Positions 49,429 through 59,700 of a stretch of DNA of 64,000 nucleotides are shown in pieces (the stretch's first letter is position 1; each line of letters starts with the position of its first letter). The notes under the pieces are model-generated. The model worked only from the letters and a program-made list of their open reading frames with translations, was not told the origin of the DNA and searched no databases. The translations under genes and the position numbers were made by a program. The DNA comes from Macropodus opercularis (taxonomy: Eukaryota > Chordata > Actinopteri > Anabantiformes > Osphronemidae): contig CM061093.1 in the NCBI GenBank assembly GCA_030770545.1, positions 496,001 through 560,000 of the forward strand, written 5' to 3'.

Positions 49429-51004
49429 TTAAAGTAGTGTTCTTTTGGTCTGAAAGGCACAGAACAGGCGATTCTAAGCGTTTTGGCACTGTTTCCAGCC
49501 TCAGTGATGCTCTAAGCTGTTGCATTCTAATGCAAGCAAAGCCAATGAAGTTTCTGTGCTAGATATGTTCCAAATACATCCCTGAAGCAGGCAAACACCT
49601 TTAAAATGCATTTAAATCACTTTGATTAAAGTAGTGTTCTTTTGGTCTGAAATGCACAGAACAGGCGAGTCTAAGCGTTTTGGCACTGTTTCCAGCCTCA
49701 GTGATGCTATAAGCTGTTGGATTCTAATGCAAGCATTGCCAATGAAGTTTCTGTGCCAGATATGATCCAAATACATCCCTTGAGCAGGCAAACACCTTTA
49801 AAATGCATTTAAATCACTTTCATTGAAGTAGTGTTCTTTTGGTCTGAAATGCACAGAACAGGCGAGTCTAAGCGTTTTGGCACTGTTTCCAGCCTCAGTG
49901 ATGCTATAAGCTGTTGGATTCTAATGCAAGCATTGCCAATGAAGTTTCTGTGCCAGATATGATCCAAATACATCCCTTGAGCAGGCAAACACCTTTAAAA
50001 TGCATTTAAATCACTTTCATTGAAGTAGTGTTCTTTTGGTCTGAAATGCACAGAACAGGCGATTCTAAGCGTTTTGGCACTGTTTCCAGCCTCAGTGATG
50101 CTCTAAGCTGTTGCATTCCAATGCAAGCAAAGCCAATGAAGTTTTTGTGCTAAATATGATCCAAATACATCCCTGAAGCAGGCAAACACCTTTAAAATGC
50201 ATTTAAATCATTTAGACCAAAGTACTGTACTTTTGGTCTGAAATGCACAGAACAGGCGAGTCTAAGCGTTTTGGCACTGTTTCCAGCCTCAGTGATGCTA
50301 TAAGCTGTTGGATTCTAATGCAAGCATTGCCAATGAAGTTTCTGTGCCAGATATGATCCAAATACATCCCTTGAGCAGGCAAACACCTTTAAAATGCATT
50401 TAAATCACTTTGATTAAAGTAGTGTTCTTTTGGTCTGAAATGCACAGAACAGGCGATTCTAAGCGTTTTGGAACTGTTTCCAGCCTCAGTGATGCTCTAA
50501 GCTGTTGCATTCTAATGCAAGAAAAGCCAATGAAGTTTCTGTGCTAGATATGTTCCAAATACATCCCTGAAGCAGGCAAACACCTTTAAAATGCATTTAA
50601 ATCACTTTGAATAAAGTAGTGTTCTCTTGGTCTGAAATGCACAGAACAGGCATTTCTAAGCGTTTTGGCACTGTTTCCAGCCTCAGTGATGCTTTAAGCT
50701 GTTGCATCCTAATGCAAGCAATGTGAATAAAGTTTCTGTGCTAGATATGATCCAAATACATCCCTGAAGCAGGAAAACACCTTTAAAATGCATTTAAAAC
50801 ACTTTGATTAAAGTAGTATTCTTTTGGTCTGAAATGCACAGAACAGGCGATTCTAAGCGTTTTCGCACTGTTTCCAGCCTCAGTGATGCTTTAAGCTGCT
50901 AAATCTTAATGCAAGCAATGCCAATGAAGTTTCTTTGCTAGATATGTTCCAAATACATCCCTGAAGCAGGAAAACACCTTTAAAATGCATTTAAATCACT
51001 TTGA
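49429..51004 (+). repeat. Mixed segment, 8 monomers
   Basis: Order: A (AAAGGCACAG), C, C, A', C, A*t (GCAAGAAAAGCC near 50518), F, H. The C-C-A'-C-A*t run matches 38793-39777 and 42535-43519. The F-H pair matches 48247-48640. It looks like a recombinant of the two neighbouring unit types. Confidence 0.82.
50214..50239. other. Inverted repeat at A'/C boundary
   Basis: Same arms; third A'/C case, in the mixed segment 49429-51004. Confidence 0.9.
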
Positions 51005-54000
51005 TTGAAGTAGTGTTCTTTTGGTCTGAAATGCACAGAACAGGCGATTCTAAGCGTTTTGGCACTGTTTCCAGCCTCAGTGATGCTCTAAGCTGTTGCA
51101 TTCTAATGCAAGCAAAGCCAATGAAGTTTCTTTGCTAGATATGTTCCAAATACATCCCTGAAGCAGGAAAACACCTTTAAAATGCATTTAAATCACTTTG
51201 ATTGAAGTAGTGTTCATTTGGTCTGAAATGCACAGAACAGGCGAGTCTAAGCGTTTTGGCACTGTTTCCAGCCTCAGTGATGCTTTAAGCTGTTGCATCT
51301 TAATGCATGCAATGTGAATAAAGTTTCTGTGCTAGATATGATCCAAATACATCCCTGAAGCAGGCAAACACCTTTAAAATGTATTTAAATAACTTTGATT
51401 AAAGTAGTGTTCTTTTGGTCTGAAATGCACAGAACAGGCGAGTCTAAGCGTTTTGGCACTGTTTCCAGCCTCAGTGATGCTTTAAGCTGTTGCATCTTAA
51501 TGCAAGCAATGTGAATAAAGTTTCTGTGCTAGATATGATCCAAATACATCCCTGAAGCAGGCAAACACCTTTAAAATGTATTTAAATAACTTTGATTAAA
51601 GTAGTGTTCTTTTGGTCTGAAATGCACAGAACAGGCGATTCTAAGCGTTTTGGCACTGTTTCCAGCCTCAGTGATGCTCTAAGCTGTTGCATTCTAATGC
51701 AAGCAAAGCCAATGAAGTTTCTGTGCTAGATATGTTCCAAATACATCCCTGAAGCAGGCAAACACCTTTAAAATGCATTTAAATCACTTTGATTAAAGTA
51801 GTGTTCTTTTGGTCTGAAAGGCACAGAACAGGCGATTCTAAGCGTTTTGGCACTGTTTCCAGCCTCAGTGATGCTCTAAGCTGTTGCATTCTAATGCAAG
51901 CAAAGCCAATGAAGTTTCTGTGCTAGATATGTTCCAAATACATCCCTGAAGCAGGCAAACACCTTTAAAATGCATTTAAATCACTTTGATTAAAGTAGTG
52001 TTCTTTTGGTCTGAAATGCACAGAACAGGCGATTCTAAGCGTTTTGGAACTGTTTCCAGCCTCAGTGATGCTCTAAGCTGTTGCATTCTAATGCAAGCAA
52101 AGCCAATGAAGTTTCTGTGCTAGATATGTTCCAAATACATCCCTGAAGCAGGCAAACACCTTTAAAATGCATTTAAATCACTTTGATTAAAGTAGTGTTC
52201 TTTTGGTCTGAAATGCACAGAACAGGCGATTCTAAGCGTTTTGGAACTGTTTCCAGCCTCAGTGATGCTCTAAGCTGTTGCATTCTAATGCAAGCAAAGC
52301 CAATGAAGTTTCTGTGCTAGATATGATCCAAATACATCCCTGAAGCAGGCAAACACCTTTAAAATGCATTTAAATCACTTTGATTAAAGTAGTGTTCTTT
52401 TGATCTGAAATGCACAGAACAGGCGATTCTAAGCGTTTTGGCACTGTTTCCAGCCTCAGTGATGCTTTAAGCTGCTGCATCTTAATGCAGGCAATGGCAA
52501 TGAAGTTTCTGTGCTAGATATGACCCAAATACATCCCTGAAGCAGACAAATACCTTTAAAATGTATTTAAATAACTTTGATTAAAGTAGTGTTCTTTTGG
52601 TCTGAAATGCACAGAACAGGCGATTCTAAGCGTTTTGGCACTGTTTCCAGCCTCAGTGATGCTTTAAGCTGCTGCATCTTAATGCAGGCAATGGCAATGA
52701 AGTTTTTGTTCTAGATATGTTCCAAATACATCCCTGAAGCAGGCAAACACCTTTAAAATGCATTTAAATCACTTTGATTAAAGTAGTGTTCTTTTGGTCT
52801 GAAATGCACAGAACAGGCGATTCTAAGCGTTTTGGCACTGTTTCCAGCCTCAGTGATGCTTTAAGCCTCTGCATCTTAATGCAGGCAATGCCAATGAAGT
52901 TTCTTTGCTAGATATGTTCCAAATACATCCCTGAAGCAGGAAAACACCTTTAAAATGCATTTAAATCACTTTGATTGAAGTAGTGTTCATTTGGTCTGAA
53001 ATGCACAGAACAGGCGAGTCTAAGCGTTTTGGCACTGTTTCCAGCCTCAGTAATGCTTTAAGCTGTTGCATCTTAATGCAAGCAATGTGAATAAAGTTTC
53101 TGTGCTAGATATGATCCAAATACATCCCTGAAGCAGGCAAACACCTTTAAAATGTATTTAAATAACTTTGATTAAAGTAGTGTTCTTTTGGTCTGAAATG
53201 CACAGAACAGGCGATTCTAAGCGTTTTGGCACTGTTTCCAGCCTCAGTGATGCTCTAAGCTGTTGCATTCTAATAGAAGCAATGCCAATGAAGTTTCTGT
53301 GCTAGATATGACCCAAATACATCCCTGAAGCAGACAAACACCTTTAAAATGTACTTAAATAACTTTGATTAAAGTAGTGTTCTTTTGGTCTGAAATGCAC
53401 AGAACAGGCGATTCTAAGCGTTTTGGCACTGTTTCCAGCCTCAGTGATGCTCTAAGCTGCTGCATCTTAATGCAGGCAATGGCAATGAAGTTTCTGTGCT
53501 AGATATGACCCAAATACATCCCTGAAGCAGACAAATACCTTTAAAATGTATTTAAATATCTTTGATTAAAGTAGTGTTCTTTTGGTCTGAAATTCACAGA
53601 ACAGGCGATTCTAAGCGTTTTGGCACTGTTTCCAGCCTCAGTGATGCTTTAAGCTTCTGCATCTTAATGCAGGCAATGCCAATGAAGTTTCTTTGCTAGA
53701 TATGTTCCAAATACATCCCTGAAGCAAGCAAACACCTTTAAAATGCTTTTAAATCACTTTGATTAAAGTAGTGTTCTTTTGGTCTGAAATGCACAGAACA
53801 GGCGATTCTAAGCGTTTTGGAACTGTTTCCAGCCTCAGTGATGCTCTAAGCTGTTGCATTCTAATGCAAGCAAAGCCAATGAAGTTTCTGTGCTAGATAT
53901 GATCCAAATACATCCCTGAAGCAGGCAAACACCTTTAAAATGCATTTAAATCACTTTGATTAAAGTAGTGTTCTTTTGGTCTGAAATGCACAGAACAGGC

Positions 54001-54350
54001 GATTCTAAGCGTTTTGGCACTGTTTCCAGCCTCAGTAATGCTCTAAGCTGTTGCATTCTAATGCAAGCAAAGCCAATGAAGTTTCTGTGCTAGATATGAT
54101 CCAAATACATCCCTGAAGCAGGCAAACACATTTAAAATGCATTTAAATCACTTTGATTGAAGTAGTGTTCTCTTGGTCTGAAATGCACAGAACAGGCATT
54201 TCTAAGCGTTTTGGCACTGTTTCCAGCCTCAGTGATGCTTTAAGCTGTTGCATCTTAATGCAAGCAATGCCAATTCAGTTTCTGTGCTAGATATGATCCA
54301 AATACATCCCTGAAGCAGGCAAACACCTTTAAAATGCATTTAAATCACTT

Positions 54351-54376
54351 TGTCCAAAGTACTGTACTTTTGGTCA
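54351..54376. other. Diverged inverted repeat
   Basis: Arms TGTCCAAAGTAC and GTACTTTTGGTCA. Compared with AGACC/GGTCT the outer A:T pair has become T:A on both arms, while the third pair is now T against T. The neighbouring monomers are K-like and G-like, not A' and D. Confidence 0.85.
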
Positions 54377-54550
54377 GAAATGCACAGAACAGGCGATTCT
54401 AAGCGTTTTGGCACTGTTTCCAGCCTCAGTGATGCTTTAAGCTGTTGCATCTTAATGCAAGCAATGTGAATAAAGTTTCTGTTCTATATATGATCCAAAT
54501 ACATCCCTGAAGCAGGCAAACACCTTTAAAATGTATTTTAATAACTTTGA
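54354..54550 (+). repeat. G-like monomer with TATATA and B-like end
   Basis: Carries GTGAATAAAG, TTCTATATATGATCC and GTATTTTAATAAC, and starts with the altered hairpin arm (GGTCAG). Its only sister is at 59870. The TATATA is a local change of CTAGATATG, not evidence of a promoter. Confidence 0.85.
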
Positions 54551-54747
54551 TTGAAGTAGTGTTGTTTTGGTCTTCAATGCATAGAACAGGCGAGTCTAAG
54601 CGTTTTGGCACTGTTTCCAGCCTCAGTGATGCTATAAGCTGTTGCATTCTAATGCAAGCAATGTGAATGAAGTTTCTGTGCTAGATGTGATCCAAATACA
54701 TCCCTGAAGCAGGAAAACACCTTTAAAATGCATTTAAATCACTTTGA
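54551..54747 (+). repeat. Fused C2/A monomer
   Basis: The 5' part is C2 (GTCTTCAATGCATAG, GCTATAAGCTGTTG); it then switches to CATTC, GCAATGTGAATGAAG and GATGTGATCC. In the sister copy these belong to two consecutive monomers (60067 and 60264). The switch lies in the shared GCTGTTG. This is what an unequal exchange removing exactly one monomer would leave. Confidence 0.88.
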
Positions 54748-56717
54748 TTGAAGTAGTGTTCTTTTGGTCTGAAATGCACAGAACAGGCGATTCTAAGCGT
54801 TTTGGAACTGTTTCCAGCCTCAGTGATGCTCTAAGCTGTTGCATTCTAATGCAAGCAAAGCCAATGAAGTTTCTGTGCTAGATATGATCCAAATACATCC
54901 CTGAAGCAGGCAAACACCTTTAAAATGCATTTAAATCACTTTGATTAAAGTAGTGTTCTTTTGGTCTGAAATGCACAGAACAGGCGATTCTAAGCGTTTT
55001 GGAACTGTTTCCAGCCTCAGTGATGCTCTAAGCTGTTGCATTCTAATGCAAGCAAAGCCAATGAAGTTTCTGTGCTAGATATGATCCAAATACATCCCTG
55101 AAGCAGGCAAACACCTTTAAAATGCATTTAAATCACTTTGATTAAAGTAGTGTTCTTTTGGTCTGAAATGCACAGAACAGGCGATTCTAAGCGTTGTGGC
55201 ACTGTTTCCAGCCTCAGTGATGCTCTAAGCTGTTGCATTCTAATGCAAGCAAAGCCAATGAAGTTTCTGTGCTAGATATGATCCAAATACATCCCTGAAG
55301 CAGGCAAACACATTTAAAATGTATTTAAATAACTTTGATTAAAGTAGTGTTCTTTTGGTCTGAAATGCACAGAACAGGCGATTCTAAGCGTTTTGGAACT
55401 GTTTCCAGCCTCAGTGATGCTCTAAGCTGTTGCATTCTAATGCAAGCAAAGCCAATGAAGTTTCTGTGCTAGATATGATCCAAATACATCCCTGAAGCAG
55501 GCAAACACCTTTAAAATGCATTTAAATCACTTTGATTAAAGTAGTGTTCTTTTGGTCTGAAATGCACAGAACAGGCGATTCTAAGCGTTGTGGCACTGTT
55601 TCCAGCCTCAGTGATGCTCTAAGCTGTTGCATTCTAATGCAAGCAAAGCCAATGAAGTTTCTGTGCTAGATATGATCCAAATACATCCCTGAAGCAGGCA
55701 AACACATTTAAAATGTATTTAAATAACTTTGATTAAAGTAGTGTTCTTTTGGTCTGAAATGCACAGAACAGGCGATTCTAAGCGTTTTGGCACTGTTTCC
55801 AGCCTCAGTGATGCTTTAAGCTGCTGCATCTTAATGCAGGCAATGGCAATGAAGTTTTTGTTCTAGATATGTTCCAAATACATCCCTGAAGCAGGCAAAC
55901 ACCTTTAAAATGCATTTAAATCACTTTGATTGAAGTAGTGTTCATTTGGTCTGAAATGCACAGAACAGGCGAGTCTAAGCGTTTTGGCACTGTTTCCAGC
56001 CTCAGTAATGCTTTAAGCTGTTGAATCTTAATGCAAGCAATGTGAATAAAGTTTCTGTGCTAGATATGATCCAAATACATCCCTGAAGCAGGCAAACACC
56101 TTTAAAATGTATTTAAATAACTTTGATTAAAGTAGTGTTCTTTTGGTCTGAAATGCACAGAACAGGCGATTCTAAGCGTTTTGGAACTGTTTCCAGCCTC
56201 AGTGATGCTCTAAGCTGTTGCATTCTAATGCAAGCAAAGCCAATGAAGTTTCTGTGCTAGATATGATCCAAATACATCCCTGAAGCAGGCAAACACCTTT
56301 AAAATGCATTTAAATCACTTTGATTAAAGTAGTGTTCTTTTGGTCTGAAATGCACAGAACAGGCGATTCTAAGCGTTTTGGCACTGTTTCCAGCCTCAGT
56401 GATGCTCTAAGCTGTTGCATTCTAATGCAAGCAAAGCCAATGAAGTTTCTGTGCTAGATATGATCCAAATACATCCCTGAAGCAGGCAAACACATTTAAA
56501 ATGTATTTAAATAACTTTGATTAAAGTAGTGTTCTTTTGGTCTGAAATGCACAGAACAGGCGATTCTAAGCGTTTTCGCACTGTTTCCAGCCTCAGTGAT
56601 GCTTTAAGCTGCTGCATCTTAATGCAGGCAATGGCAATGAAGTTTTTGTTCTAGATATGTTCCAAATACATCCCTGAAGCAGGCAAACACCTTTAAAATG
56701 CATTTAAATCACTTTGA

Positions 56718-59700
56718 TTAAAGTAGTGTTCTTTTGGTCTGAAATGCACAGAACAGGCGATTCTAAGCGTTTTGGCACTGTTTCCAGCCTCAGTGATGCT
56801 CTAAGCTGTTGCATTCTAATGCAAGCAAAGCCAATGAAGTTTCTTTGCTAGATATGTTCCAAATACATCCCTGAAGCAGGAAAACACCTTTAAAATGCAT
56901 TTAAATCACTTTGATTGAAGTAGTGTTCATTTGGTCTGAAATGCACAGAACAGGCGAGTCTAAGCGTTTTGGCACTGTTTCCAGCCTCAGTGATGCTTTA
57001 AGCTGTTGCATCTTAATGCATGCAATGTGAATAAAGTTTCTGTGCTAGATATGATCCAAATACATCCCTGAAGCAGGCAAACACCTTTAAAATGTATTTA
57101 AATAACTTTGATTAAAGTAGTGTTCTTTTGGTCTGAAATGCACAGAACAGGCGAGTCTAAGCGTTTTGGCACTGTTTCCAGCCTCAGTGATGCTTTAAGC
57201 TGTTGCATCTTAATGCAAGCAATGTGAATAAAGTTTCTGTGCTAGATATGATCCAAATACATCCCTGAAGCAGGCAAACACCTTTAAAATGTATTTAAAT
57301 AACTTTGATTAAAGTAGTGTTCTTTTGGTCTGAAATGCACAGAACAGGCGATTCTAAGCGTTTTGGCACTGTTTCCAGCCTCAGTGATGCTCTAAGCTGT
57401 TGCATTCTAATGCAAGCAAAGCCAATGAAGTTTCTGTGCTAGATATGTTCCAAATACATCCCTGAAGCAGGCAAACACCTTTAAAATGCATTTAAATCAC
57501 TTTGATTAAAGTAGTGTTCTTTTGGTCTGAAAGGCACAGAACAGGCGATTCTAAGCGTTTTGGCACTGTTTCCAGCCTCAGTGATGCTCTAAGCTGTTGC
57601 ATTCTAATGCAAGCAAAGCCAATGAAGTTTCTGTGCTAGATATGTTCCAAATACATCCCTGAAGCAGGCAAACACCTTTAAAATGCATTTAAATCACTTT
57701 GATTAAAGTAGTGTTCTTTTGGTCTGAAATGCACAGAACAGGCGATTCTAAGCGTTTTGGAACTGTTTCCAGCCTCAGTGATGCTCTAAGCTGTTGCATT
57801 CTAATGCAAGCAAAGCCAATGAAGTTTCTGTGCTAGATATGTTCCAAATACATCCCTGAAGCAGGCAAACACCTTTAAAATGCATTTAAATCACTTTGAT
57901 TAAAGTAGTGTTCTTTTGGTCTGAAATGCACAGAACAGGCGATTCTAAGCGTTTTGGAACTGTTTCCAGCCTCAGTGATGCTCTAAGCTGTTGCATTCTA
58001 ATGCAAGCAAAGCCAATGAAGTTTCTGTGCTAGATATGATCCAAATACATCCCTGAAGCAGGCAAACACCTTTAAAATGCATTTAAATCACTTTGATTAA
58101 AGTAGTGTTCTTTTGATCTGAAATGCACAGAACAGGCGATTCTAAGCGTTTTGGCACTGTTTCCAGCCTCAGTGATGCTTTAAGCTGCTGCATCTTAATG
58201 CAGGCAATGGCAATGAAGTTTCTGTGCTAGATATGACCCAAATACATCCCTGAAGCAGACAAATACCTTTAAAATGTATTTAAATAACTTTGATTAAAGT
58301 AGTGTTCTTTTGGTCTGAAATGCACAGAACAGGCGATTCTAAGCGTTTTGGCACTGTTTCCAGCCTCAGTGATGCTTTAAGCCTCTGCATCTTAATGCAG
58401 GCAATGCCAATGAAGTTTCTTTGCTAGATATGTTCCAAATACATCCCTGAAGCAGGAAAACACCTTTAAAATGCATTTAAATCACTTTGATTGAAGTAGT
58501 GTTCATTTGGTCTGAAATGCACAGAACAGGCGAGTCTAAGCGTTTTGGCACTGTTTCCAGCCTCAGTAATGCTTTAAGCTGTTGCATCTTAATGCAAGCA
58601 ATGTGAATAAAGTTTCTGTGCTAGATATGATCCAAATACATCCCTGAAGCAGGCAAACACCTTTAAAATGTATTTAAATAACTTTGATTAAAGTAGTGTT
58701 CTTTTGGTCTGAAATGCACAGAACAGGCGATTCTAAGCGTTTTGGCACTGTTTCCAGCCTCAGTGATGCTCTAAGCTGTTGCATTCTAATAGAAGCAATG
58801 CCAATGAAGTTTCTGTGCTAGATATGACCCAAATACATCCCTGAAGCAGACAAACACCTTTAAAATGTACTTAAATAACTTTGATTAAAGTAGTGTTCTT
58901 TTGGTCTGAAATGCACAGAACAGGCGATTCTAAGCGTTTTGGCACTGTTTCCAGCCTCAGTGATGCTCTAAGCTGCTGCATCTTAATGCAGGCAATGGCA
59001 ATGAAGTTTCTGTGCTAGATATGACCCAAATACATCCCTGAAGCAGACAAATACCTTTAAAATGTATTTAAATATCTTTGATTAAAGTAGTGTTCTTTTG
59101 GTCTGAAATTCACAGAACAGGCGATTCTAAGCGTTTTGGCACTGTTTCCAGCCTCAGTGATGCTTTAAGCTTCTGCATCTTAATGCAGGCAATGCCAATG
59201 AAGTTTCTTTGCTAGATATGTTCCAAATACATCCCTGAAGCAAGCAAACACCTTTAAAATGCTTTTAAATCACTTTGATTAAAGTAGTGTTCTTTTGGTC
59301 TGAAATGCACAGAACAGGCGATTCTAAGCGTTTTGGAACTGTTTCCAGCCTCAGTGATGCTCTAAGCTGTTGCATTCTAATGCAAGCAAAGCCAATGAAG
59401 TTTCTGTGCTAGATATGATCCAAATACATCCCTGAAGCAGGCAAACACCTTTAAAATGCATTTAAATCACTTTGATTAAAGTAGTGTTCTTTTGGTCTGA
59501 AATGCACAGAACAGGCGATTCTAAGCGTTTTGGCACTGTTTCCAGCCTCAGTAATGCTCTAAGCTGTTGCATTCTAATGCAAGCAAAGCCAATGAAGTTT
59601 CTGTGCTAGATATGATCCAAATACATCCCTGAAGCAGGCAAACACATTTAAAATGCATTTAAATCACTTTGATTGAAGTAGTGTTCTCTTGGTCTGAAAT

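Larger units (their letters stand above)
51005..56717 (+). repeat. 29-monomer higher-order repeat, copy 1 (5713 bp)
   Basis: Order: A/E, G (ATGCATGCAATG), G, At, A (AAAGGCAC), A*t, A*a, I, D, E (AAGCCTCTGC), G (CAGTAATGC), A variant (AATAGAAGC), I variant (AAATATCTTTG), E (AAATTCACAG), A*a, Aa, K-like (CAATTCAGTTTC), G-like (TTCTATATATG), fused C2, A*a, A*a, A (GCGTTGTGG), A*a, A (GCGTTGTGG), D, G (GTTGAATC), A*a, Aa, D (CGCACTG). Many of these markers occur only here and in copy 2. Confidence 0.9.

Noticed and set aside
54480..54492. TATA-like TATATA promoter element
   Set aside because: A single-base variant of CTAGATATG found in two duplicated monomers; no initiator, gene or second element nearby.
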